64,000 nt of DNA. It comes from Pseudomonas sp. HS6. Its GTDB lineage: Bacteria; Pseudomonadota; Gammaproteobacteria; Pseudomonadales; Pseudomonadaceae. The stretch lies in NCBI RefSeq assembly GCF_023375815.1, contig NZ_CP067412.1, positions 620,001 through 684,000 of the forward strand, read 5' to 3'. Made by a program: the position numbers and the translations under genes. Below the pieces are notes generated by a model. That model saw nothing but the letters and a program-made list of their open reading frames with translations. It did not search any database and had not been told where the DNA came from. Of the stretch, positions 50,588 to 60,325 are shown in pieces; position 1 is the stretch's first letter; each line of letters starts with the position of its first letter.

Positions 50588-52189
50588 ATGCAAAGATTCA
50601 CCCTCAAACCACTCCTGATCACCCTGGCCCTGACCGCCATAACCCCAATCGCAAACGCAGCAACGACCTTGGTCTACTGCTCCGAAGCCAGTCCCGCAGG
50701 CTTCGACCCCAGCCAATACACCAGCGGCACTGACTTCGACGCCTCCGCCGAAACCGTCTTCAACCGCCTCACCCAATTCAAACGCGGCGGCACCGAAGTC
50801 GAACCCGGTCTGGCAACCCACTGGGACGTAAGCCCGGACGGCCTCCAGTACACCTTCAACCTGCGCCAAAACGTGAAATTCCACACCACGGATTACTTCA
50901 CCCCGACCCGCACCTTCAACGCCGACGACGTCCTGTTCACCTTCCAGCGCCTGCTCGACCCGGAGAACACCTTTCGCAAGGCCTACCCCGCCGAGTCCCC
51001 GTACTTCACCGACATGAACCTGAACACCACGATCAAATCCGTGGAAAAACTCGACGAAAACACCGTGCGCTTCAACCTGAACAACGTCGACGCCGCGTTC
51101 GTGCAAAACCTCGCGATGAGCTTCGCCTCGGTGCAATCGGCCGAATACGCAACTCAACTGCTGAAGGAAGGCCACGCCGCCGACCTCAACCAGAAACCGG
51201 TCGGCACCGGCCCGTTCGTGTTCAAGCGTTACCAGAAGGACTCGCAGATCCGCTACGCGGCGAACAAGGACTACTGGAAACCCGAAGACGTCAAAATCGA
51301 TAACCTGGTGTTCTCGATCACCCCGGACGCCGCCGTGCGCCTGCAAAAACTCAAGACCGGCGAATGCCAGGTCAGCGGCTACCCGCGCCCGGCCGACATC
51401 GAAGTGATGGAAAAAGACCCTAACCTGCGCGTGTTGAAGCAAGCCGGTTTCAACCTCGGCTTCCTCGCCTACAACACCACCCATCCACCGCTGGATCAGC
51501 TCAAGGTGCGCCAGGCGCTGGACATGGCCATCGACAAACCGGCGATCATCAAAGCGGTTTACCAAAGTGCCGGGCAACTGGCGCAGAACGCCTTGCCGCC
51601 CGCGCAATGGTCCTATGACCCGAATATCAAAGACGCGCCGTACGATCCCGTGAAAGCAAAAGCGCTACTCAAGGAAGCCGGGGTTGCGCCAGGTACAACC
51701 ATCAACCTCTGGGCGATGACCGTGCAGCGCGCGTCCAACCCGAATGCGCGAATGTCGGCGCAGATGATCCAGCAGGATTGGGAGAAAATCGGCATCAAGG
51801 CCAACATCGTCAGCTATGAATGGGGCGAGTACATCAAGCGCGCCAAGAATGGCGAACACGACGCGATGATCTATGGTTGGACAGGTGACAACGGCGACCC
51901 GGACAACTGGCTGGGCGTGCTTTACAGCTGCGCGGCGGTGAAAGGCAGCAACTACGCCAAGTGGTGCGATCCGGCCTACGACAAACTGGTGCAGCAGGCC
52001 AAGGTGGCCACCGATAAATCGCAACGGATAAAACTGTATCAACAGGCGCAACTGATCCTTAAACAGCAGGTGCCGATCACGCCGATCGCCAACTCCACGG
52101 TGTTCCAACCGCTGCGCAAGGAAGTGACTGACTTCAAGATCAGCCCGTTCGGTCTGACCCCCTTCTATGGCGTGGGTATAAATAAGTAA
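50588..52189 (+). CDS. Dipeptide ABC transporter substrate-binding protein (DppA paralogue 1)
   Basis: 533-residue periplasmic binding protein, SBP family 5. Signal peptide MQRFTLKPLLITLALTAI with cleavage after ANA. The family pattern continues with LVYCSEASPAGFDPSQYTSG, the ADDVLFTFQRL segment and WTGDNGDPDNWLGVLYSCAA near the C-terminus. Paired cysteines near residues 29 and 435 fit a disulfide seen in DppA-like proteins. First of four paralogues in this locus. A long-loop hairpin (52195-52202, 52235-52242) follows and may terminate it. Confidence 0.92.
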   Translation: MQRFTLKPLLITLALTAITPIANAATTLVYCSEASPAGFDPSQYTSGTDFDASAETVFNRLTQFKRGGTEVEPGLATHWDVSPDGLQYTFNLRQNVKFHTTDYFTPTRTFNADDVLFTFQRLLDPENTFRKAYPAESPYFTDMNLNTTIKSVEKLDENTVRFNLNNVDAAFVQNLAMSFASVQSAEYATQLLKEGHAADLNQKPVGTGPFVFKRYQKDSQIRYAANKDYWKPEDVKIDNLVFSITPDAAVRLQKLKTGECQVSGYPRPADIEVMEKDPNLRVLKQAGFNLGFLAYNTTHPPLDQLKVRQALDMAIDKPAIIKAVYQSAGQLAQNALPPAQWSYDPNIKDAPYDPVKAKALLKEAGVAPGTTINLWAMTVQRASNPNARMSAQMIQQDWEKIGIKANIVSYEWGEYIKRAKNGEHDAMIYGWTGDNGDPDNWLGVLYSCAAVKGSNYAKWCDPAYDKLVQQAKVATDKSQRIKLYQQAQLILKQQVPITPIANSTVFQPLRKEVTDFKISPFGLTPFYGVGINK

Positions 52190-52194
52190 CACCG

Positions 52195-52242
52195 AGCCCC
52201 AAGGCGGCGCGCAAATCGTGACCAATGCACCGTTTTGGGGCT
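52195..52242 (+). terminator. Possible terminator after DppA paralogue 1
   Basis: Arms AGCCCCAA and TTGGGGCT with a 32-base loop and trailing TCATTT. Weak because of the loop length. Confidence 0.35.
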
Positions 52243-52449
52243 TCATTTGCACCGAAAAAACCGACCGCAAACGGTCAAATGCGTCAGAAGTTATACAGAT
52301 GCGACATTAAGGTACGTTCGTGCCACCGTTTGATGCCGCCGGGCGCTCTGGATCTTGCATTGGGTATGGGCCCTGCATAAGTATCCGCAGGCACGACTCA
52401 CGAGGTCGTACCTCAATATTAAAAAATGACAACAAATCATGAGGCCAAC

Positions 52450-54072
52450 ATGCTTAAACACGCGGTCATTCCGTTTTTAGTCGGCGCAGGCTTGTTAGCC
52501 TCCGCACCTTTCGCTTCCGCTGCGACTAACCTGGTGTTCTGCTCCGAAGGCAGCCCGGCCGGTTTCGACCCAGGCCAATACACCACCGGAACCGACTTCG
52601 ACGCCTCAGCCGAAACCATGTTCAACCGTCTGACCCAGTTCGAGCGTGGCGGCACCGCCGTGATTCCTGGGCTGGCGACCAGCTGGGACATTTCGACCGA
52701 TGGTCTGACTTACACCTTCCACCTGCGTGAAGGCGTCAAGTTCCACACCACCCCGTATTTCAAGCCGACTCGTGAGTTCAACGCCGACGACGTACTGTTC
52801 ACCTTCAATCGCATGATTAACAAGGATGACCCGTTCCGTAAGGCGTACCCGACCGAATTCCCGTACTTCACCGACATGGGGATGGATACCAACATCACCA
52901 AGATCGATAAAGTCGACGACCACACCGTCAAGTTCACGCTGAAAGAAGTCGACGCCGCGTTCATCCAGAACATGGCCATGAGCTTCGCTTCGGTTCAGTC
53001 CGCCGAGTACGCAGCCCAGCTGCTGAAGGAAGGCAAGGCTGCCGACATCAACCAGAAGCCTGTCGGCACTGGCCCGTTCGTGTTCAAGAGCTACCAGAAA
53101 GACTCCAACATCCGTTACACCGGGAACAAGGACTACTGGAAGCCTGAAGACGTGAAGATCGACAACCTGATCTTCGCCATCACCACCGACCCGTCGGTAC
53201 GTATCCAGAAGCTGAAGAAGAACGAGTGCCAGGTCACTCTGTTCCCGCGTCCAGCCGACCTGCAAGCGCTGAAAGAAGACAAGACCCTGAAAATGCCTGA
53301 CCAGGCTGGTTTCAACCTGGGCTACATCGCCTACAACGTGATGGACAAGGTCAAGGGCAGCAACGACGCCAACCCGCTGGCTGACCTGCGTGTACGTCAG
53401 GCGCTGGACATGGCGGTGAACAAGCCGGAAATCATCAAGTCGGTCTACCAGGGTGCAGGCCAACTGGCCGTCAACGCCATGCCACCGACCCAATGGTCCT
53501 ACGACACCACCGTCAAGGACGCCAAGTACGATCCTGAGAAAGCCAAAGAGCTGCTCAAGGAAGCCGGCGTCAAGGAAGGTACTGAGATCGTCCTGTGGGC
53601 GATGCCGGTTCAGCGTCCATACAACCCGAACGCCAAACTGATGGCCGAAATGCTCCAGTCCGACTGGAAGAAGATCGGTCTGAACGTGAAGATCACCAGC
53701 TACGAGTGGGGCGAGTACATCAAGCGTTCCAAAGGTGGCGAGAACCAGGCCATGATCATTGGCTGGAGCGGTGACAATGGTGATCCGGACAACTGGCTCA
53801 ACGTGTTGTTTGGTTGCGACTCGCTGAGCGGCAACAACTTCTCCAAATGGTGCGACAAGAAATTCGACGGCCTCGTGAAAGAAGCCAAGCGCACCACAGA
53901 CCAAGCCAAGCGCACCGAACTCTACAAAGAGGCGCAGCACGTCCTCAAAGATGCAGTCCCTATGACACCTATCGCTCACTCGACGGTGTATCAACCCATG
54001 CGCGCCAACGTGCAGGACTTCAAGATCAGCCCGTTCGGCTTGAACTCCTTCTACGGCGTCAGCGTCAAGTAA
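52450..54072 (+). CDS. Dipeptide ABC transporter substrate-binding protein (DppA paralogue 2)
   Basis: 540 residues, SBP family 5, with signal peptide MLKHAVIPFLVGAGLLASA. Very close to paralogue 1 (NLVFCSEGSPAGFDPGQYTT, WSGDNGDPDNWLNVLFGCDS). ATG 52450 is chosen as the start of a normal signal peptide. It has its own upstream spacer of 260 bases containing GACCG-CAAA-CGGTC (52263-52276), and its own strong terminator, so it can be expressed separately from its neighbours. Ligand preference among peptides cannot be read from sequence. Confidence 0.92.
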   Translation: MLKHAVIPFLVGAGLLASAPFASAATNLVFCSEGSPAGFDPGQYTTGTDFDASAETMFNRLTQFERGGTAVIPGLATSWDISTDGLTYTFHLREGVKFHTTPYFKPTREFNADDVLFTFNRMINKDDPFRKAYPTEFPYFTDMGMDTNITKIDKVDDHTVKFTLKEVDAAFIQNMAMSFASVQSAEYAAQLLKEGKAADINQKPVGTGPFVFKSYQKDSNIRYTGNKDYWKPEDVKIDNLIFAITTDPSVRIQKLKKNECQVTLFPRPADLQALKEDKTLKMPDQAGFNLGYIAYNVMDKVKGSNDANPLADLRVRQALDMAVNKPEIIKSVYQGAGQLAVNAMPPTQWSYDTTVKDAKYDPEKAKELLKEAGVKEGTEIVLWAMPVQRPYNPNAKLMAEMLQSDWKKIGLNVKITSYEWGEYIKRSKGGENQAMIIGWSGDNGDPDNWLNVLFGCDSLSGNNFSKWCDKKFDGLVKEAKRTTDQAKRTELYKEAQHVLKDAVPMTPIAHSTVYQPMRANVQDFKISPFGLNSFYGVSVK

Positions 54073-54078
54073 AAAACC

Positions 54079-54114
54079 GGCGGCGACGTTTTCAGCGTCG
54101 CCGCTGTTTTTTTC
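54079..54114 (+). terminator. Rho-independent terminator after DppA paralogue 2
   Basis: CGGCGACG and CGTCGCCG arms with a 7-base loop, followed by CTGTTTTTTT. Confidence 0.9.
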
Positions 54115-54366
54115 TGCCGAATAGTTAGGAATCTGCCTACATCCATTTCCACCAGGTCTTACCAGGTTGGTTTAGGACGTGTTGCCTTTTCCTACGAGTC
54201 TTTAGGACTCAGCGCATTTACTGCCAGACCTGCGGCCCCTACCGTCAGGTTCTGACCAGTGACTGTGTGGGCTATCGGTTTGCTGTTGGTTTGAGTTCAA
54301 TGCAGCCACAACTTCCCTGGAAGGGATCGCGGCGCATTGAAAAACACTGAGATAAGAGGGAGCGTC

Positions 54367-55965
54367 ATGCGCCACACCTTGGTTTTTTCCGCATTGCTGG
54401 GCGCCGGCCTGTTGGCCGCCACGTCCGCGAGTTTTGCCGCCAGCGACAGTCTGGTGTTCTGCTCCGAAGGCAGCCCAGCCGGTTTCGATACCGCGCAGTA
54501 CACGACCGCGACCGATAACGACGCCGCCGAACCGCTGTACAACCGTCTGGCCGAATTCGAAAAGGGCGCGACCAATGTCGTACCGGGCCTGGCAACGAGC
54601 TGGGATATTTCCGAGGATGGCCTCAAGTACACCTTTCACCTGCGTGAAGGGGTGAAATTTCATACAACGGCGTACTTCAAACCTACCCGCGATTTCAACG
54701 CCGACGACGTGCTGTTCACGTTTAACCGCATGCTCGACCCACAACACCCATTCCGTAAGGCTTATCCGACCGAGTTCCCGTATTTCAACGGGATGAGCCT
54801 GAACAAGAACATCGCCAAGGTCGAGAAGACCGGGCCGCTGACCGTGCAGTTCACGCTCAACAGCGTCGACGCCGCGTTCATCCAGAACATCGCCATGAGC
54901 TTCGCCGCCATCCTGTCTGCCGAATACGCCGACAAACTGCTGGCCGAAGGCAAGCCGAGCGACATCAACCAGAAGCCGATCGGCACTGGTCCGTTCGTGT
55001 TCAAGAGCTACCAGAAAGACTCGAACATCCGCTACACCGGCAACCCGCATTACTGGGATCAGAGCCGGGTGAAACTGAAGAACCTGATTTTCGCGATCAA
55101 TACCGATGCTTCGGTCCGCGTGCAGAAGCTCAAGGCTGGCGAGTGCCAGGTCACCCTGCACCCGCGTCCGGCCGATGTGCCGGCATTGAAGAACGACCCG
55201 AAACTGCAACTGATCGAAAAGCCGGGCTTCAACCTCGGTTACATCGCCTACAACGTGCGCCACAAACCGTTCGACCAGCTCGAGGTGCGTCAGGCGCTGG
55301 ACATGGCGGTGAATAAACAAGGGATTCTCAACGCTGTTTACCAGGGTGCCGGTCAACTGGCGGTCAACGCCATGCCGCCGACCCAATGGTCCTACGACAC
55401 CACGATCAAGGACGCCGCCTATAACCCGGAAAAAGCCAAGGAATTGCTCAAGGCTGCCGGCGTCAAGGAAGGCACCGAGATCACCCTGTGGGCCATGCCG
55501 GTGCAGCGCCCGTACAACCCGAACGCCAAACTGATGGCCGAAATGCTCCAGGCTGACTGGGCCAAGATCGGTCTGAAAGTGAAGATCGTCAGCTACGAAT
55601 GGGGCGAGTACATAAAGCGCACCAAAAATGGCGAACACGACATCAGCCTGATCGGCTGGACCGGTGACAATGGGGATCCGGACAACTGGCTCGGCACGCT
55701 GTACAGCTGCGACGCCATTGGCGGCAACAACTACTCCATGTGGTGCGACCCGGCTTACGACAAGCTGGTCAAAGAGGCCAAGGTCGTCACTGACCGCGAC
55801 CAACGCACCGTGCTCTACAAACAGGCCCAGCAGTTGCTCAAGCAGCAAGTGCCGATCACGCCTGTGGCCCACTCGACGGTCAACCAGCCGTTAAGCACCA
55901 GGATCGAAGGATTCAAGGTCAGCCCCTTCGGTCGCAACGTGTTTTCGGGTGTCAGCATCGATTAA
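54367..55965 (+). CDS. Dipeptide ABC transporter substrate-binding protein (DppA paralogue 3)
   Basis: 532 residues, SBP family 5. Signal peptide MRHTLVFSALLGAGLLAAT with cleavage after SFA. Same ligand-site landmarks as its neighbours (FCSEGSPAGFDTAQYTTATD, GWTGDNGDPDNWLGTLYSCD). GAGGGAG lies six bases upstream of the ATG at 54367. The 294-base spacer before it should hold a separate promoter. A GAGGAGG/CCTCCTC hairpin (55992-56012) follows without a U tract. Confidence 0.92.
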   Translation: MRHTLVFSALLGAGLLAATSASFAASDSLVFCSEGSPAGFDTAQYTTATDNDAAEPLYNRLAEFEKGATNVVPGLATSWDISEDGLKYTFHLREGVKFHTTAYFKPTRDFNADDVLFTFNRMLDPQHPFRKAYPTEFPYFNGMSLNKNIAKVEKTGPLTVQFTLNSVDAAFIQNIAMSFAAILSAEYADKLLAEGKPSDINQKPIGTGPFVFKSYQKDSNIRYTGNPHYWDQSRVKLKNLIFAINTDASVRVQKLKAGECQVTLHPRPADVPALKNDPKLQLIEKPGFNLGYIAYNVRHKPFDQLEVRQALDMAVNKQGILNAVYQGAGQLAVNAMPPTQWSYDTTIKDAAYNPEKAKELLKAAGVKEGTEITLWAMPVQRPYNPNAKLMAEMLQADWAKIGLKVKIVSYEWGEYIKRTKNGEHDISLIGWTGDNGDPDNWLGTLYSCDAIGGNNYSMWCDPAYDKLVKEAKVVTDRDQRTVLYKQAQQLLKQQVPITPVAHSTVNQPLSTRIEGFKVSPFGRNVFSGVSID

Positions 55966-55991
55966 ACAAAAAACCGACTAGCCGCAACGCT

Positions 55992-56012
55992 GAGGAGGCT
56001 GTCTACCTCCTC
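55992..56012 (+). terminator. Hairpin after DppA paralogue 3
   Basis: Perfect 7-base arms GAGGAGG and CCTCCTC around a 7-base loop; no U tract, so termination strength is doubtful. Confidence 0.4.
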
Positions 56013-56051
56013 ACGCAAGCGCTTTGCCGAAATTCGCCAATCAGGCCTTTT

Positions 56052-56063
56052 GCAAACGTTTGC
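56052..56063. promoter_or_regulatory. Palindrome GCAAACGTTTGC upstream of the porin gene
   Basis: A perfect 12-base palindrome 81 bases ahead of the porin ATG. Its form resembles operators of LacI/PurR-type regulators. No regulator gene of that type lies in the window. Confidence 0.5.
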
Positions 56064-56143
56064 GATGTGTGAATGAGTTCTAAAACCAAAAACCGGCCAA
56101 CCCAAAAAAGCCGGCATAAAAAGAAAGTAAAGGAGCTTCACCC

Positions 56144-57556
56144 ATGAAACTGAGCAGCACCGCGATACTGGCCCTGGCCATCAGCAGCATCACCGCCACG
56201 GCTTATGCCGAGGAACAGAGCCAGGCGTTCACCCCGGTTACCGTCAACGAGCAGAGCGCCCAGGCTGAAGCCACCGGCTTCCTCGAAGGCTCCAAGATCA
56301 GCGGCACGACCCGTAACTGGTACGCCAACGAGCAACTGAAACGTGGCGGCAAGTTCACCTACCGCAAAGACGGTGTCGCGACCCCGACCGATCGTCGTAT
56401 CAACTGGGTGCAGGGCACCATCGTCAACTACACCTCCGGCTTCACTCAGGGCACCGTCGGTGTCAGTACTGAAGTGGCCGCGTACAACGCCGTGGCGCTG
56501 GAGCGCGATCGCAAGGATCTGGCCTCCAACAATGGTGGCGCACCGGGTTCGCGTCCAGGCGCAGGCAACAACCGTACGCTGACCAAAGAAGGCGGTGACG
56601 CTGAAGGTCAATGGAGCAAACTGGGCCTGGCCAACGTCAAGTTCCGCGTTTCCAACACCACGCTGACCGCCGGTCGCCAGAACTTCAGCACGCCAATCGT
56701 CGACACCATCGGCAACCGTGCGCTGCCTTCGAGCTTTGAAGGTGTCAGCCTGCACAGCGAAGAACTGAACAACCTGTCGTTCGACGCCGGCAGCTTCGAC
56801 CGCGTATCGCCGCGTACCGAAGAAAGCCTTTCGAAGTTCCGCACCGAGTACAGCGCCAACGGCGCCGAGACCGATCGCGTGAGCATCGTCGGCCTGAACT
56901 ACCAGCCGCTGAAAAGCCTGAAGACCAGCCTGTACGCGTCCAAGGTTGAAGACTTCTGGAACCAGTACTACTTTGGCGCCACCCACGAGCTGGGTGACAG
57001 CAACGTCGTGAGCCTGACCACCGGCCTGAACTACTACAAAACTGTCGATACCGGCAAAAAAGAGATGGGCAACATCGACAACGACACCTACTCCCTGTCG
57101 TTCGGTCTGACCCACCAGGCACACAGCCTGACCTTCTCGTACCAGGAAATTAACGGTAACGAGTACTTCGACTACCTGCACGAAACCAACGGCATCTACC
57201 TGGCCAACTCCCTGCTGTCCGACTTCAACGGCCCGAACGAGAAATCCTTCCAGGTCGCTTACGGTCTGAACATGGCCGAATACGGCGTGCCGGGCCTGAA
57301 GTTCAACATCTATCAGGCTCGCGGCTGGGGCATCGACGGTACTCACTACACCGGCACCGCGTATGACGTACGCAGCATGGACGGCGAGCACCACTACGAA
57401 TACGGCATCGGTGCAACCTACGCCGTACAGAGCGGCCCACTCAAGGCCACCACCATCCGTGGTACCTACACCGCTCACCGCGCCAGCGAAAACCAGGCTG
57501 ACGGCAGCATCAACGAGTTCCGTCTCGTGACCACCGTTCCGTTCAACATCCTGTAA
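56144..57556 (+). CDS. opdP: OprD-family outer-membrane porin (OpdP-like, peptide-linked)
   Basis: 470 residues with a signal peptide ending TAYAEE and an 18-strand OprD-type barrel (alternating hydrophobic strands, terminal aromatic-poor TTVPFNIL). Hallmarks include FLEGSKISGTTRNWYANEQL and RRINWVQGTIVNYTSGFTQG. In P. aeruginosa the OprD homologue inside the dpp locus (OpdP) admits glycine-glutamate dipeptides; position here between binding proteins argues for the same role. AAAGGAGC precedes the ATG. Confidence 0.88.
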   Translation: MKLSSTAILALAISSITATAYAEEQSQAFTPVTVNEQSAQAEATGFLEGSKISGTTRNWYANEQLKRGGKFTYRKDGVATPTDRRINWVQGTIVNYTSGFTQGTVGVSTEVAAYNAVALERDRKDLASNNGGAPGSRPGAGNNRTLTKEGGDAEGQWSKLGLANVKFRVSNTTLTAGRQNFSTPIVDTIGNRALPSSFEGVSLHSEELNNLSFDAGSFDRVSPRTEESLSKFRTEYSANGAETDRVSIVGLNYQPLKSLKTSLYASKVEDFWNQYYFGATHELGDSNVVSLTTGLNYYKTVDTGKKEMGNIDNDTYSLSFGLTHQAHSLTFSYQEINGNEYFDYLHETNGIYLANSLLSDFNGPNEKSFQVAYGLNMAEYGVPGLKFNIYQARGWGIDGTHYTGTAYDVRSMDGEHHYEYGIGATYAVQSGPLKATTIRGTYTAHRASENQADGSINEFRLVTTVPFNIL

Positions 57557-57564
57557 AAACGCAC

Positions 57565-57608
57565 GCCGACGGCTGACTCAGTGACGAGTCGGCCGTTCGG
57601 CTTTTTGT
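57565..57608 (+). terminator. Terminator after the porin gene
   Basis: GGCTGACTC (57571-57579) pairs with GAGTCGGCC (57586-57594), an outer GCCGA/TCGGC pair extends it, and CTTTTTG follows. Confidence 0.75.
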
Positions 57609-57634
57609 CTTCAACCGATTGCAGAGGGTTCTTG

Positions 57635-59230
57635 ATGAAAATGCTTCCCCTACGTGCGGCCATCGCTGCCGCCTTGTTGAGCGCCGCCATCGGCGTCTCG
57701 GCCAAACCCTTGGTGGTCTGCACCGAAGCCAGCCCGGAAGGCTTCGATATGGTCCAGTACACGACTGCAGTCACTGCCGACGCGGTGGCCGAAACCATCT
57801 TCAACCGTCTGGTGGACTTCAAGCCCGGCACTACTGAAATTGTCCCGGCGCTGGCAGATTCCTGGGAAATCAGCGAAGACGGCCTGACGTACACGTTCCA
57901 CCTGCGCAAAGGCGTCAAGTTCCACACCACCGAATACTTCAAGCCGACTCGCGACATGAATGCCGACGACGTGCTCTGGAGCTTCCAGCGTCAGCTGGAC
58001 CCGAATCACCCGTGGCACAAGCTGTCGAGCGTGGGCTTCCCGTACTTTGAAAGCATGGGCTTCAAGGAACTGCTGAAGAACGTCGAGAAAATCGACGACC
58101 ACACGGTCAAGTTCACTCTGACCCGCCGCGAAGCGCCGTTCCTCGCCGACGTCGCGATGCCGTTCACTGCGATCTATCCTGCCGAATACGCCGACCAATT
58201 GCTCAAGGCCAACAAGACCGGCGACCTGAACAACAAGCCTGTCGGCACCGGCCCGTTCATCTTCCAGCGTTACGCCAAGGATGCGCAGGTGCGCTTCAAG
58301 GCCAACCCGGAATACTTCCGTGGCAAACCGCCAGCCGACGCGTTGATCCTGGCCATCGCCACCGACAACAACGTGCGCCTGCAGAAGCTCAAGGCCAATG
58401 AGTGCCAGGTCGCGCTGTATCCGAAACCGGATGACATCCCGAGCATCAAGAAAGACAGCAACCTGAAGGTTGATGAGCTGAACGCGATGACCGTTTCGTA
58501 CATCGCCATGAACACCCAGCACAAATACATCAGCGATGTCCGTGTGCGCAAAGCCATCGATATCGCCTTCGACAAGGAAGCGTACGTCAATGCGCTGTTC
58601 GGCAAAGGCAACGCGACCGTCGCGGTCAACCCGTACCCTGACACCTTGCTCGGCTACAACCACGACCTGAAGAACCCGCCACGTGACCTCGACAAGGCCC
58701 GCGCCTTGCTCAAGGAAGCCGGCGTACCGGAAGGCACCACATTCACCCTGTTCACCCGCAACGGCGGCGGCCCGACCAACCCGAACCCGATGCTGGGCGC
58801 GCAAATGATGCAGGCCGACCTGGCGAAAGTCGGGATCAAGATCGACATCCGCGTGATGGAATGGGGCGAGATGCTCAAACGCGCCAAAGCCGGCGAACAC
58901 GACATGGTTTCGGCCGGATGGGCGGGCGACAACGGCGACCCGGATAACTTCCTGACGCCTATGCTCAGTTGCGAAGCTGCCAAGAACGGCGAAAACTACG
59001 CTCGCTGGTGCAACGAGAAATTCCAGACCCTGCTCGACGAAGCACGGGCTAAAGTAGATCCGGCCGAACGCGCCAAACTGTACGAAGAGGCCCAGGCCAT
59101 CTTCAATCAGGACCAGCCATGGATCAGCATGGCCCACACCCGGATGTTCACAGCAATGCGCAACAACGTAGAGGGTTATCACATCAGCCCTCTCACAACC
59201 AATAACTTCGCCACCACCCAGGTGAAGTAG
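57635..59230 (+). CDS. dppA: Dipeptide ABC transporter substrate-binding protein (DppA paralogue 4)
   Basis: 531 residues, SBP family 5, with signal peptide MKMLPLRAAIAAALLSAAIG. It diverges most from the other three (VVCTEASPEGFDMVQYTTAV, GWAGDNGDPDNFLTPMLSCE) and sits directly ahead of dppBCDF, so it is the best candidate for the cognate binding protein. GAGGG precedes ATG 57635. A GC hairpin (59241-59246, 59265-59270) separates it from dppB and could reduce downstream transcription relative to the binding protein. Confidence 0.92.
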   Translation: MKMLPLRAAIAAALLSAAIGVSAKPLVVCTEASPEGFDMVQYTTAVTADAVAETIFNRLVDFKPGTTEIVPALADSWEISEDGLTYTFHLRKGVKFHTTEYFKPTRDMNADDVLWSFQRQLDPNHPWHKLSSVGFPYFESMGFKELLKNVEKIDDHTVKFTLTRREAPFLADVAMPFTAIYPAEYADQLLKANKTGDLNNKPVGTGPFIFQRYAKDAQVRFKANPEYFRGKPPADALILAIATDNNVRLQKLKANECQVALYPKPDDIPSIKKDSNLKVDELNAMTVSYIAMNTQHKYISDVRVRKAIDIAFDKEAYVNALFGKGNATVAVNPYPDTLLGYNHDLKNPPRDLDKARALLKEAGVPEGTTFTLFTRNGGGPTNPNPMLGAQMMQADLAKVGIKIDIRVMEWGEMLKRAKAGEHDMVSAGWAGDNGDPDNFLTPMLSCEAAKNGENYARWCNEKFQTLLDEARAKVDPAERAKLYEEAQAIFNQDQPWISMAHTRMFTAMRNNVEGYHISPLTTNNFATTQVK

Positions 59231-59240
59231 ATAAGAAACT

Positions 59241-59270
59241 CCCGGCCTCCCTGACCCCAGGGTCGCCGGG
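59241..59270 (+). other. Hairpin between DppA paralogue 4 and dppB
   Basis: CCCGGC and GCCGGG arms enclose a smaller CTGACCCCAGG fold. No U tract, so it more likely stabilises the upstream mRNA or gives partial termination. Confidence 0.5.
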
Positions 59271-59303
59271 CACGCCTAACCGGCCGATGAGGTACCACAC
59301 AAG

Positions 59304-60314
59304 ATGTTAAGTTTTATTGCCCGCCGACTGGGGTTGTTGATCCCCACGTTTTTCGGCATCACGTTGCTGACTTTCGCATTGATTCGCATGATCCCCGGCG
59401 ATCCCGTGGAAGTGATGATGGGCGAACGTCGGGTCGATCCCGAAATGCACGCTCAGGCAATGGAACGCCTCGGTCTGAACAAGCCCCTGTATGCCCAGTA
59501 CCTGGATTACATCGGCAAGCTGGCCCACGGCGACCTCGGCGAATCCCTGCGTACCCGTGAAAGCGTCTGGACCGAATTCACTCAACTGTTCCCGGCCACG
59601 TTCGAACTCTCGATGGCTGCCCTGCTGTTCGCCGGCGTCTTCGGGCTGCTGGCCGGCGTCATTGCCGCACTCAAGCGGGGGTCTCTGTTCGATCATGGGG
59701 TGATGGGCATATCCCTCACGGGATATTCGATGCCCATCTTCTGGTGGGGCCTGATTCTCATCATGTTTTTCTCGGTCAGCCTGGGCTGGACGCCGGTTTC
59801 CGGACAGAACGACCTGCTCATCGACGTCGAGCGCAAGACCCACTTCATGCTGATCGATACATGGCTCAGCGATGAGCCGGGCGCCCTGCTCGATTATCTG
59901 CATCACCTGATCCTGCCCGCCATCGTGCTGGGCACCATTCCGCTGGCGGTAATCGCCCGGATGACCCGTTCTTCCATGCTCGAAGTACTGCGTGAAGACT
60001 ATATCCGCACCGCCCGTGCCAAAGGCCTGTCGCCGGCACGTGTCGTGTTCGTTCACGGCCTGCGCAACGCACTGATTCCGGTGCTGACCGTGGTCGGCCT
60101 GCAAGTCGGTACTCTGCTGGCCGGTGCGGTTCTGACCGAAACGATTTTCTCCTGGCCCGGCATTGGCAAATGGCTGATCGAAGCCATCGGCGCCCGGGAT
60201 TACCCGGTCGTGCAAAACGGCATCTTGCTGATTGCCTGCATTGTGATTCTGGTCAACTTCGTGGTGGACATCCTCTACGGCTTTGCCAACCCACGCATTC
60301 GTCACCAGCGCTGA
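59304..60314 (+). CDS. dppB: Dipeptide ABC transporter permease DppB
   Basis: 336-residue inner-membrane permease with six main spans. It begins MLSFIARRLGLLIPTFFGIT, and the EAA loop is LREDYIRTARAKGLSPARVV. First gene of dppBCDF; dppC starts 11 bases after its stop. Confidence 0.95.
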   Translation: MLSFIARRLGLLIPTFFGITLLTFALIRMIPGDPVEVMMGERRVDPEMHAQAMERLGLNKPLYAQYLDYIGKLAHGDLGESLRTRESVWTEFTQLFPATFELSMAALLFAGVFGLLAGVIAALKRGSLFDHGVMGISLTGYSMPIFWWGLILIMFFSVSLGWTPVSGQNDLLIDVERKTHFMLIDTWLSDEPGALLDYLHHLILPAIVLGTIPLAVIARMTRSSMLEVLREDYIRTARAKGLSPARVVFVHGLRNALIPVLTVVGLQVGTLLAGAVLTETIFSWPGIGKWLIEAIGARDYPVVQNGILLIACIVILVNFVVDILYGFANPRIRHQR

Positions 60315-60325
60315 GGTCTATACCC

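Noticed and set aside
52606..59182. Large minus-strand frames opposite the dipeptide-binding proteins and the porin (at 52.6-54.0, 54.2-55.9, 56.1-57.5 and 57.7-59.2 kb)
   Set aside because: All are mirror images of genes with signal peptides and family motifs. Their similarity to each other merely reflects paralogy of the sense genes.
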